Assembly: GCA_032719365.1 (NCBI GenBank)
Contig: CM064876.1
Span: forward strand, 56,725,864-56,789,863
DNA: 64,000 bases
Reading direction: 5' to 3'
From: Prinsepia uniflora
Lineage: Eukaryota; Streptophyta; Magnoliopsida; Rosales; Rosaceae
Shown one piece after another: positions 1 through 10,867 of this stretch. A program made the position numbers and the translations under genes. The notes below the pieces were generated by a model. The model had not been told where the DNA came from and searched no databases. It saw only the letters and a list, made by a program, of their open reading frames with translations. Each line of letters starts with the position of its first letter. The first letter of the stretch is position 1.

Positions 1-723
1 TGGGTCATTCTACGGAGGAACCGGATCGTAAAATGACTCAGGAGTAGGATTGCTTATTTGACGTCAGGGACGTCGAGCGTCTAGGACGCTAGGCATTTGA
101 GATGCCGTACCCGGACAGGGTTCGGGGATTGGACTCGGAACTGAGACCCGAGTGGCACGCGTAGCCTTGAGACTGTGACCTTATTGGACGTCAGGGACGT
201 CAGACATCGGGGATGTCAGGATTGGAGTGTATAGTGCAGTGGCTAAAATTATGTTATGATTTTATTACATACCTCATGGTTCATATTATATGATTTATGG
301 TTTTAAATTCTAATGCATGCATGTTTGGAAAACGGAGGGGTAAATTATATGTTTTACTTACTAAACGATTTTATAAACTTGAGTTTCGGCCCACTCACCC
401 TTAATGTTTTGGTAACCCTTCCAGGTCATGCTACTGAGGTAGAGGAGGAACCTGAGGCTGAGGCATAGATCTACTTCTGCGTACCTGAATCCCTGTTGGG
501 TGATTTTACCGGCAGGTTTATGTTAGAGTCGTGCTCGCAACTTGTAGTTTTGGATTTCATCCCTTGTCTGACATCTGTTTATTTCGGATTTGATGTAAAA
601 ATTTAATTTGGTTTTTATGCATTTGAACGTTTAAGGTTAAAATTGGAACATTATTTTGGGTGTCAGACGGGAGCAGGGCACGTCCCCATGTGGTCCCAGA
701 GAGGATCGGGGCAGGTCCTGTCA
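1..723 (+). repeat. 3' part of a plus-oriented gypsy LTR
   Basis: The stretch ends at a CCTGTCA terminus like the right ends of better-bounded LTRs further on. It shares with them the repeated ACGTCAGGGACGTC words and a GACGGGAGCAGGG block near the 3' end. The left end lies outside the window. The sequence after 723 (CGTGAGGCCCACGC) matches the middle of the same LTR family, for example near 25250, so this piece appears to be inserted in another LTR copy. No coding sequence is recognised. Confidence 0.7.
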
Positions 724-2224
724 CGTGAGGCCCACGCACAGCCACTTTGGGCGGCACGTGGAGGCACGTGCGGTGGTTTTTGAGGAAGGTGTCAACTGAG
801 TTTTTGTTCTAAATGTTATAACGAATCGATTGGAATAGGTTTCGGGTTGATCGGATGTCGTTTGAGGTTAGTTCCACGAGGTTGAAGGTTTAGGATTCAG
901 GTTTGTTACGTTTAGGATCCGGAGATTTTTGGGGAAAATTAGGTGGACCTTAGTAGACTTGTTAGTAACGTTCTTGGGTGATTGTTGACAGGATTGGGAT
1001 TTCCCGAGGAAGCTGAGGAACGTACGGGACGTACGGGGCGCGAGTAACGTGCCGGTGACTGTGAGTGGACCCTTTCTCAAAATTCAAGCATGCATAACTG
1101 CTTTTAATTACTTGCTTTATGGTTTTACATGAGATTCCATGATTATTGAATATGTGATGTTGGTTTTACATTATTGTACGCTTTTCGAGAAATAACGTAT
1201 TTGGCACGTTTTACGATAAACGGTTGATTCCTGATTATGATGTTATAGTTTCGGGATTTCAAATGATAAATGGTTTTCAATGGTTATAAAGGGATTTTGG
1301 AATATGATTTCGAGGATCAAGGTTTTGGTTTTAAAATCGGATTTCGAGATGCGAGATTTGATTTTAAAGTCGGAAAAGTGGAATTCTGGATTTGGGTTCG
1401 GAATGACGGTTTTGGACGCCGCAGTTTGGATATGGATTCATAAATGGTTTTCAATGGTTTTGATTGGATTTTCTGGATCTGGTTATTAGGTTTAAAGACC
1501 CGGATATTGTGATTGACGGGGGACGGGCCCGGATTGAGTTTAAAGACTCGGGAGTTTAAAGACTCGGATATATTGATATTTCTCCTGTAGGCCTGTTGAG
1601 TTTAAAGACTCGGGAGTTTAAAGACTCGGATATTATTGAGGCCTAGATTGAGTTTAAAGACTCGGATAGATCCAGCAGGTTTGATCGGATAATGATTAGT
1701 TGAGACTTGTGTTTTATGATGCGGTTTTATGATGCTCATGATATGATTTCTATCATTGTTTTTATAATGATTTTGCAACTGTTTTTATGATGATCTTTAC
1801 GTGATTTATAATTGTTTTTAGTAAATGGGTTATGCATGTGATTTCAAAACGGAGGGCTAAAACCCTGGTTTTATTATGAAATGGTTTTTTTGGAAATTCT
1901 TTTCTTATTATGGTCCACTCACACTTTTCTGTTTTTAACTTGCCCTCCAGGTCGTGGAGCTAGTGCAGGGGTGTGACGTCGAGGCAGCGTCAGAGGCATA
2001 GAATGCTCGAGAGCGACCCCGGAGTGTTTTAAGTTTTCAGTGTGCGTGTACTGGTTATCGGTTTTATTTCCTTGGTTTGTAGTACTATGCTCTGTAAATT
2101 CTGACTTCGGAATGTTTTATATAGTTTCTCCTGCGTCTGACTGTGTATTTTGGCGGTTTTCCGTGAGTTTACTTCGGTTTAGTGTCGGGGTGTCATACGG
2201 GAGCAGGATTTACCTCAGTTTTCG
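724..2224 (+). repeat. LTR fragment, middle to near 3' end
   Basis: The text from the CACGTGAGGC block to the GGAGCAGGATTTACC block follows the order seen in the solo LTR at 23887-26712: leader, ATGCATGCAT region, GTTTAAAGAC repeats, then a block beginning TCCACTCACAC. It is cut at 2224, where a new LTR start (TGTAACGACCC) follows. Open frames here are shadows of repeat sequence. I see no gene. Confidence 0.65.
1488..1675 (+). repeat. GTTTAAAGACTCGG minisatellite
   Basis: The 14-16 bp word GAGTTTAAAGACTCGG recurs at least six times, partly as close pairs, within the LTR middle. The solo LTR at 23887-26712 carries a short version near 26030-26090. This looks like an internal LTR minisatellite that expands and contracts. 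Confidence 0.75.
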
Positions 2225-2595
2225 TGTAACGACCCGTCTCAGAAATTAGGATTAAGACAGCGATTAGTGAAGGATTAGTGAACTTAAGTAGTACTTAGTT
2301 GGGTACTTATGGACCGATAGGGTAGAATGACGATTTTGTCCCTAGTTCGGGCAAAATGTTGACTTTTAGTTCGGGTGGTCAATTAGGTTTTGACCGATGA
2401 CCATGACGTAGTTTAGGACGTCACGAATCCGTAGACAGGTGGTACGCTCGATTCCGACATCCTTCGGGATGTTTTGTATAGTTTCTCCTGCGTCTGACGG
2501 TGTAGTTTAGTAGTTTACTTTGGTTTGGGTCGGGGTGTCAGATGGGAGTAGGATTTACCTCGGTATTCGGGGTGAAACCGAGGTGGGTCCTGACA
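2225..2595 (+). repeat. Internally deleted short LTR
   Basis: It starts with TGTAACGACCCGTC and ends with GGTGGGTCCTGACA, the two termini of the LTR family, but is only 371 bp long. About 240 bp of 5' sequence joins directly to the last ~130 bp near 2460. The 3' block (ATGTTTTGTATAGTTTCTCC onward) nearly repeats 2111-2224, so it is a separate copy. I could not find a 5-bp TSD. Confidence 0.6.
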
Positions 2596-3085
2596 TCACT
2601 AGAGTCCAAAGGTTAGGTCGTTTCGTAATTCGTACAATAGTGCACTTGAACTTCCGTGAACGTTAACTTCGCCGTCGAACGTCCGAATTCGACGTGCCGC
2701 CTGTCTACGGATTCGTATCGTCCCGATCTACGTAACGGTCTTCGGCCCTTGTCCATCGGACACCCCAGTCCAAAAGTCAACATTTACCCCTTTTAACCAA
2801 AATTACCAAAATGCCCTTGAACTTTCGAACGTCATAACTTCTTCCTCGAATGTCGGAATTGAACATGCCACCTGTCTATGAACTCGTGACGTCACGAACT
2901 ACGTCACGGTCATCGGTCAAAGTCCACTTGACCGCCAGAATGAAAAGTCAATGTTTTACCCACGACTAGGGGCAAAACGATCATTTTGCATCGTTCGTTC
3001 GATTTCGCCTAACTAATCACCGATTAGCCTCACTAATCGTGATTAGTCACTAATCTAATCCTGGAATTTGGGACGAGTCGTTACA
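2596..3085 (-). repeat. 5' end of a minus-oriented LTR
   Basis: Read on the minus strand it begins TGTAACGACTCGTCCC and follows the first ~490 bp of the family. On the plus strand it matches the right ends of the solo LTRs at 20690-23791 and 49852-52759, including the GTGCCGCCTGTCTACGGATT segment. With the plus copy at 2225 it forms a large imperfect inverted repeat. It borders the Ulp1-like remnant directly. Confidence 0.7.
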
Positions 3086-6000
3086 TGAAAGGTATAAGGC
3101 AGGGTAGGTGAGGATGCAAGCAAGGAAAGTGTATAATGCATGATTGACCTTGAAAATGACAACTTACAATGGTAGATAGAAACCAAGTGTTTCCATTGTT
3201 TTGCATAATCCTAATTACAAACAGCCCACAATCCCACGTGTTGGGCTGCCTAGGAGCAGCCTGCACATGGACCTTGAAGCGAGAGAAAAAACTAACGTCG
3301 CCATAGATAGAGAGGAGAACGTCCTCATACAAGAAATCCAATGAATTGAGCTACAAATAATCCATTAAAATTATCAGAAGTGAATAACTTAATGTTTTGC
3401 ATTAGATGTTTATAACGAATAACAAAAGTAAACAAAGTTAAAAAACCTTACAATTACTTGAACTTGGCGAGCACGGGGCGCAGAACAAGACTAGCTATCA
3501 AGGCTATCCCAAACATCAACAACTCGTTGGGGAATGCGTATGACAATTAAATACCAATGTCTTCGATCGCCATCATGAATGGGAATAAACATCTAAAATA
3601 GTGCAAGATAATGTCGACGTGTAGTTAAGATGACTGCGGTATAAGATGACACTTCTTATAAGAGAAGTGCATTTATTAAGTTGATAACATAATAAGTATG
3701 TAAGGAGTCGGTGGGATATGAAGAAATAAACATATAACCTGAGTACATTGAGGCAGTCGGCCCACAAAACGTGATTCAAAAAGGCAAACCCTTTCATCAT
3801 GACGAGCGAAGTAGACCTTAGAGGTGCCATTTAGTGCATAATCTCGGTACAATTGTTGCAAAAATATGTTAAAGCATACTTATAGACTGAAATGATAAGA
3901 AAAGATTGCAGAACATCAAAAGTATATTGTTACATATACCCCAAAGCATGTGGGAAAGAACCATGCATAAGATGATGTGGATTGGAGCAAGTCGGCAGCA
4001 ACATTTATTACCTATCAAGAAAACCAATAAAAACTAAAACGTGTATTTATGAATTGTAGTTAATAAAACAAAGTTAACATTATGCATACATCACACTCCA
4101 ACCGCATCTGAGGCTTGAGGGAGGAAAATGAAAGACGCTTCAAAGTTTTATATGGGGTCTTCACTACTGGGCAGCCAGGACTAGGGAGACGCATGTTTAT
4201 AAAAATAAATATGAACCTATTATACACAAGTTAACACATTATATGAAAATGCAACATGATTAAGGAGGGTGACAAACCTTTTGGTGTTTGAATCGAAAAT
4301 GTAGGAAAGGATCTTACGTTCCTTCAAGCATAGAGATGTGAAGAAGTTTGGAGGGGTTGAACTTGGGGGCCCGGTGGGAGTCCAATCATATGCAGTGTTT
4401 GTAAGATCAATTAAGTTTTCAGTTTGTTCTCCGTGATTCGCCATATGATTATCGACATGAGGAAAGGATCCCATACCATGCATCTTATGGTGAGGTCTTT
4501 TGATGGTACTTGAAACCTCCTCGTCTGCAATGTTGGACCGGTTGATAGGCCAACCAGAGAATTTAGAGGTAACCTGATGTTTCTTGGTGGATGGGCATGT
4601 ATACCCCTGAAATGTTAAAATGTTATACAATAAAAAAAGTAGCTAAATGGGAAGTTTTAATGTTAAATTAGTGTGGGCACAAAGAAACGAAACTAAAAAT
4701 GTAAAATATGGACAATCAAGTGGGTACACAATCAAGTGGTAAGAATGGTACATTAGTGTGGTAAAAACATGTAATTGGTAAATTAGTGGTCATTAAAAGA
4801 AGGGTGACATTTTAGTTTTGTTAATAAAAAAAAAGTATTTGCCCAAGAGGGGAGAAAAGGCAGGAGGCAAAAGACTCAAATGGAGAAATCCAGGAAGAAA
4901 AAACCACCCTAATGGGGAACAAACCTCACAGACCATCAAAGAACGCACCAATTCACCTTTCACAGCCACTGAAAACCAAGCAGTAGAGACACATTTTCTA
5001 GCCCAATTGATTAATCTGGGGTTGTAATTAAAAGCTGCCATAACATTCAAAAGGAAATCCCAATTCAATCTAGCATAAGAGGTGAGACATTTATGTTCTA
5101 CCTCCCTATAGACTATCAACTGCTACTTGCCAACCAACTTATTTAATTCATGCAAGAATGGACAATGTAGGAAAGAACCATGCAGGAATGGTTAGTGACT
5201 TGAATTTACTGCTACTTACCAACCAAATTATTTAATTCATGCAGGAATGGACCATGCGTACAAACTGACCTCAGCTGGAATATTTAGGTCATTTTCCTTT
5301 GATTCCAGGGGAGTAGGACTTCCCTATGGTGAGGGAGTCCCTGCCCTACTTTGAGTATGACAAATATCGTCTACAAGTGGTGAGAGCCTTGAATTTTGTT
5401 TCACATCATCCCCATACATAGATTCATTAAATGCGTCCAACAAATCACGCTTCGGGTGTGAGAATGATTCTTTGAGTGTACAAGCAATTTCAGATTTGAA
5501 TTTACCAAGGGAGTCTTCAACTTCATGCAGCCGAGTAGAGATGCCAGTCAATGTTGGTTCCAACCTCTCAACTCTTGAATTCATAATTTCAATCTGCTTC
5601 CACTTAACAAATATCTGTTTTTTTACCTGTAGCATTGAAACCACCCTATATGTCACAAGAGTTTACACAATCAATTTAAAAAATAAATAAAGAAGTGGTC
5701 CCTGAAAACCCCCACTAGAAGCTAAGTAGATCAGTGGTCCCTCAAAGAACGGTCTCAAAGAATAACTATAAGACTCCCTTGTAAGTACCTTAACATTTTA
5801 GAATGTCTTATTGTAACTATAAGTAATTAAGTAATTTAAAATTTTAGAATGTCTTATTGTAAGTACCTTAACATTTCAAAGGTCTCTTTAGGAAGGGTTT
5901 GCGATGGGGGATACTGGGAGACTACATATGTCGGGGCAGATGCGACGATTTTGGAGGGGTTGGATTGAAACCAGGCGTGGAAGTATCAACCTCACTGGTC

Positions 6001-6134
6001 GGCTTAACAGCCTCATGACCCATCTGTGGAACACCATCCTCTGGCAGCGGAGACATGGGTGCGGGGTCGGAGTGATGTTTATCCGGATCTAGATTCATAA
6101 TGGTTTGGGGTGACATACTTGGTCGGTGTTGCAA
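3086..6134 (-). pseudogene. Ulp1-like (C48) cysteine protease remnant
   Basis: Minus-strand segments match a plant Ulp1-type SUMO-protease domain as found in many transposon-borne copies. The catalytic residues occur in family order: His in RRHWYLIV (codon 3557-3559), Asp in VWDSLDS (3506-3508), and Gln and Cys in QPNTWDCGLFVIRIMQ (Cys codon 3228-3230). Upstream exon-like segments lie at about 3745-3861, 4125-4200 and 4290-4590. A coiled-coil-like piece lies at 5324-5656 and a Pro/Ser-rich piece at 5922-6134. An in-frame TAG at 3491-3493 falls between the Asp and Cys, and the C-terminus is cut off by the LTR at 3085, so the copy is dead as read. Exon limits are approximate. Whether it was a host gene or mobile-element cargo cannot be told; cargo is my inference because similar genes are common in MULE-type elements. 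Confidence 0.75.
4793..5119 (-). mobile_element. LINE reverse-transcriptase scrap
   Basis: The minus frame contains LNWDFLLNVM followed by NPRLINWARKCVSTAWFSVA, the part of plant L1-type reverse transcriptase just after the first catalytic Asp motif (usually KAYDxxNW, here decayed to SYARLNW). Only about 60 residues are recognisable, and the C-terminal part is out of frame. It sits between exon-like parts of the Ulp1-like remnant, probably in an intron. Confidence 0.65.
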
Positions 6135-7090
6135 GGGATTCGGTGGTGCTACACTTCATCGCTGATGCAAGAAGTTTGCAACAATCGACCGGCGATATGG
6201 TCGGTGAGCGGGTATGGAGGAAGGAGGAAGGAGGAAGACGATTAAGGCGCGATTAAGTTGTAGGGTTGAAGCTTTAGATTTTTTGATGGTTGATTCCTAA
6301 TGGATGGGCTTTGAAAAAGCATACTTTCAAAGGGTGTAAGTCCAATTTGGAAGTGGGCTTCACAATAAAGCAAGAAATTTATAATATGGGTGGAGTTCAT
6401 ATTAAATATGATTACAACGATGTCCACATTTGTTTGGTTTTGTTATGGTCAACTGCACTGGTCCTTTAGTGACATTAAATAGTTGCATTAACCCAACCGA
6501 GAGCAGTCTACCCAAAGTAGTGACCCAAAACTATGTAAATTCAAATATTTTATTTTCATTAATAAGTTTATAATTCCGCAGAAACGCATGGGTCACAACT
6601 TCTAGTGTGGTTCTAATAACAACATCTTGATGAACAATAGGGTTGAACAATAAAAATAATTAATATTAATATAATAAAAAATAATTAAAGGTTTTTGGTT
6701 TTTTTTTTATTAAGCGAGGTGCGTTGAATTATTAAGCCTTTCCGTAATAGAAATACAATGGAATGAAAGTTTTTTTTATTGTATTTTTTTTATCAACTTC
6801 AATCTATTCTAATTGGTATAGTGGAGCTTATTGTTCTTGGTAAGATTTTATGCGATTATTACACATACCCTTTTTTTTATGAATAGAGTATTATTGAGGC
6901 AATACATAGGTAAATAATAGAAAAGAATAATTGATTTTGAATAATAATAGTTGTCTTTCACATCCAACCAAAGAACTTATTATAATATTTTAAGGGCAAT
7001 TCCAAAAAAACGCACGTGTATTTCAAAAATAAAGAGTCGAAAAAAAATTTGAAAAAGGAATGGAAATTGGGTAGCATTAAAGGCTATTTC
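6135..7090. other. AT-rich sequence without recognised genes
   Basis: This is the upstream side of the Ulp1-like remnant. It has several A/T runs and short frames with no family resemblance. A copy of GTCTTATTGTAAGTACCTTAAC duplicated just to the left (about 5800-5870) shows local tandem duplication. I see no RNA gene or clear element end. Confidence 0.5.
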
Positions 7091-7159
7091 TGTCAGGACC
7101 CGTCCCAAATCCCCCTGGGATTAACGCAGGATGCTCCTGATCCCGTCTGACACGAAGTG
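7091..7159 (-). repeat. LTR tip (minus orientation)
   Basis: TGTCAGGACCCGTCCC followed by GGGATTAACGC and GTCTGACACGAAGTG is the terminal ~69 bp shared with the solo LTRs starting at 20690 and 49852. The similarity stops abruptly at about 7159, where the unrelated direct-repeat unit begins. It is a truncated insertion. Confidence 0.75.
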
Positions 7160-7162
7160 CAC

Positions 7163-7341
7163 GCAAGTTCTAATATGGGTTTTCAAAAATCACAGATATA
7201 CTATAGCGAACGGAGGCCGCCTTGAAGCTTGACGCTAGCATGAGGAAGGTGGTGCCACCGTAGCGCTGGTCGTAGGCCGCGTACAAATGCTGGGGCGGTT
7301 GCGCGCTGGTTGCTTGTAAGCAATGTCATCTTATTTTTAAT
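7163..7341 (+). repeat. Long direct repeat, copy 1
   Basis: About 175 bp starting AAGTTCTAAT and ending CATCTTATTTTTAAT match 7908-8072 with small differences and one short length change (the GGTGGTGCCACCGTAGCGCTGG region). The unit includes GCGAACGGAGGCCGCC and GTAGGCCGCGTACAAATGCTGG. It is more GC-rich than its surroundings. Its origin is not recognised. Confidence 0.8.
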
Positions 7342-7907
7342 CACTCTAGATTCACCAAATCCCTACTTCAGTGTTTTATATGAGTTGTGTTTACAACAAC
7401 TTAATTTAATCACCTATTTTGCAACATCTGCCCAGCTATCGTAAATACACGGAACTCATCCTTGAAACACAACTTCCACTTTCCCCAATTTTTACATTTG
7501 CTTTCACAGTAATATTATAAATTATAGGGTAAGGGATTGGAATAATGGGGGACATTAGAGACGTGCCCATTTAGAGCCCAAATAATGGTGCCATATGATG
7601 GAGTATGCAATGCCTCAATTATATATCACAACATTACTGTCATCTCGCCATCTGGGGTTCCCAATCCCTGCCTTAGTACAAGGGTTTTTCCATTATATGC
7701 ATTGTCTAAAAAAAAGGGAGCCTCGATCAAAAAAATAAAAAAAGGGAGCAGACACCAGCTCGTCAACTTTAGATATAAAAGAAAAGGAAAACCCCCAGCT
7801 ACGCCTTTTCTAATTTGACCCTTCAATTATATCTCCCTCACCACCCTCCCTCCAATTGCAATTTGCACGCAGGTTCAATTAAATCTCCCTCAACTTATGA
7901 AATGCAC

Positions 7908-8072
7908 ATAGGTTCTAATCTGGGTTTTCGAAAATCACGGATATACTACAGCGAACGGAGGCCGCCCTGAAACTTGACGCTAGCATGAGGAAAGTGGCGC
8001 CGACGTAGGCCGCGTACAAATGCTGGGGGGTTGCGGGTTGGTTGCTTGTAAGCAATGCCATCTTATTTTTAA
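7908..8072 (+). repeat. Long direct repeat, copy 2
   Basis: Second copy of the unit at 7163-7341, in the same orientation and about 745 bp away. The copies bracket a stretch with no recognised gene and lie just upstream of the FAR1-like pseudogene. They could be remnants of element termini or a segmental duplication. Confidence 0.8.
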
Positions 8073-8416
8073 TGTCTTCATTCAGAGATTCCCATGATCC
8101 AACTAAATCAATGTTTTTGTTAGGGATGTAAATTTTGGGGTTTGAACTACCTATGTTATCGATTTGAAACACTGGGGTTTGTATCTTGCGAAGATTTAGC
8201 ATTTTTCTTTTGAAAATGATATGTTGCATAATATTGGATAGATTACTATGTAATGATTAGGGAAATTTTGATAAATAGATCATGTTCTTTACGAGGTCGT
8301 GAATGGTTGTTCCTTATGGGTGAAGTTCGTAACCAATCTATTTACATAATTTTTTTTATACACAACTTTAAGAAGTTACATGAAATTGGGTGAAACTGAT
8401 AACTTATGACAGCTAA

Positions 8417-10867
8417 TTGCAGACTAGGAAGATGGAAGCAAGGCAATCATCCAGGACCCAGTTTTCTAAATCATCCTCACCGAATGTTGAATTAGATCAA
8501 TATGTTCCCGTGCCAATGTACGAGTGGAATGCATCATTTCAAACCACTGATGACGACGGTGATAGTATAGTGGACGTTGATGGTTACGTTGGTTTGGTGT
8601 TTGGAGGCAAAAGATATGCTGAGCTGACTAACGAAGACATGGTCACAACAGAATTTACAACTGTAGAAGATGCCAATCTATTTTATACTCGTTATGCAAA
8701 AGCTATTGGGTTTTCAGTGAGGAAGGGTTACATGGATAGGAACAAGCACAATGTAATTACCAAAAGGAAATGGACGTGTTTGAAAGATGGGCATCGACGA
8801 AGAAAGTGGATTAAGTTGGATGGGCTGGTTAATACACCTCAGCCTGAAACTAGGGAGAATTGTGGCGCATGTATGCTGATTAACTTGTCAAATAAAACCG
8901 GGTTGTACACCGTGTGTGAATTCTAAAGAGAGCATAGCCATGATTTGGCAACCCCGCGGCATTTTGTCTATCTTGTTTCTCACATACGGGTAATGGAGCC
9001 TGAAATTGCCCAAGCCAAGTCTATGCGACAAGCTTGTATAAGAACGAGCAGATGTTATGAATATATGGTGGATCAAGTCGGGGGCTACGTTCATGTTGGT
9101 TTTAATATCAAAGATCTTCACAACAAGTTGTATGGAAACCGACGTGCTCTTGTACTTGAAGGTGACTCAGAGGCTGCCCTATCATATATGAATGCAAAAG
9201 CATCGACAGATTCAGGGTTCTACTACAGATTTATGGTGGATGAAGAGGAAAGATTGGCAAATTTGTTCTGGAGACCCTCCGAATCATTATATGATTATAC
9301 TTGTTTTGGAGACGTGATTATGTTTGACAGCACTTACAAGATAAACTTGTATGGCAAGCCCTTGGTGCTTTCTGTGGGTATGAATAATCATCGTATGAAT
9401 GTGGTTTTTGCATCAGCCCTTATCTGTAATGAGACAGCAGACACATATTGTTGGATCTTGAAGATCTTTTTGGAGTCAATGGGCGGGAAAATGTTGATAT
9501 CTGTTTTGACTGATGGTGATGAGGCAATGTGAAGTGCAATACAAACAGTGTTTCCCGGAGTGAGGCATCGATTATGTTTGTGGCATCTTTTGAGGACTGT
9601 CTCGGAAATCACTAATAATCCTCCCCTCCTACTGCTTTTCAAGGAATGTTTGTATCAACAGATTACCGAAGAAGAATTGGAAGTTAATTGGAGTTAATGG
9701 TTAACAGATATCAACTCCATGAAAATAAAACAATGAAGGGTTTGTACAAAAGAAAAGGGAGATGGGCTCAAGCGACATTCAGAGGCCATTTTTTTGGGAG
9801 GAATTTCTAGCACTCAACGGTGTGAAAGCAAGAAATTTTGCATGAAATACTTTCTAAAGCGATCATCGATGAAGATTCAAGAATGTGTTAGCCAATTGGA
9901 TAGGGGGTATTGCGCATAAGGAATAAGTGTACCATGGAGGATTTTCATAATTTTAACTCAACCCCTGTTTTGACCACCCCACTACGAATGATTGAAAAAC
10001 ATGCAGCAAAGTTATACTGAAAAGGTGTTCTATATTGTTCAGGCCGAGATAAATGCGGTGGCTCAATTAAATGTCATGGCTCCAACTACTTTCCAAGAGT
10101 ACTCTAGCTATATAGTATCTACGTATGGGAAGCCCGGACATAACTGGACAGTTAACTACTTCAAGGACCAAAACGAACTTATTGAGTGCAGCTGTGATAG
10201 TTTAGAGTCTAAAGGCACTCCATGTAGTCATATTTTTGGAATGATGAAGTGGGAGGGGATGATGGAGATCCCCAAAAGTGTGAAATTGAAAATGTTTACG
10301 AAAGAGGCGAGGCAAAGATTCCTATTTCAGAGCAAAGAGAATACCTACTTTGATGATGCTGTTCAAGCCGCTAGATACGGGTTGTTACATGTTGCTTCCA
10401 AGAGTAGTGAATCATTCAATGAGGTTAAATATGAAGTTTCTTCATTAACCACAAAATTTGAATCTTTGACACCTAACATAGAAGGCTTATATGACAAAGT
10501 TGGAAGCGTTGGATTCAAAGATAAGATCATTAGAGATGGTAAAATTGCAATTGCAAGGGGAAATGACAATCCCCCACACACCTATGGGAAGTATAAGTCC
10601 AAGACAAAAAGACAAGCATGTAGTATATGCAGACTATGCGGTCACACGAGAACAACATGCACACTGCGACTCGAAGCGAAGAAAATCAATGGTGCTCAAT
10701 TTACACCCGAGGGTGAGTGGCCCCCTTTATCTTCAAGGGAGGAATCTGTTTCTATTCAGACTGGATCCACAGTTTACCAATCTCAAGGATTACCAGATAA
10801 TACTCATGAAGCAACAAATGAATACTCATCCCTCAACCAACAAGGAACAATCTGGTATGTATCCTAA
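8417..10867 (+). pseudogene. FAR1/FRS-like MULE transposase pseudogene
   Basis: Three consecutive parts of one FAR1-family protein are visible. A FAR1 DNA-binding region (EDANLFYTRYAKAIGFSVRKG, around 8660-8900) comes first. Next is the MULE transposase core at 8945-9532, with FGDVIMFDSTYKINLYGKP holding the first catalytic Asp and SVLTDGDEAM the second. Last is a SWIM zinc finger (CSCDSLESKGTPCSHIFGMM, about 10190-10245) with a CSICRLCGHTRTTC knuckle at about 10617-10660. A TAA near 8923 and a TGA near 9530 interrupt it. Between 9690 and 9990 there are further stops and a frame change, although residues such as TVFPGVRHRLCLWHL are still legible. Such proteins are either Jittery-like mobile-element transposases or domesticated FAR1-RELATED regulators. 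The lack of visible introns fits a mobile origin, but I see no terminal repeats that prove it. Confidence 0.88.
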
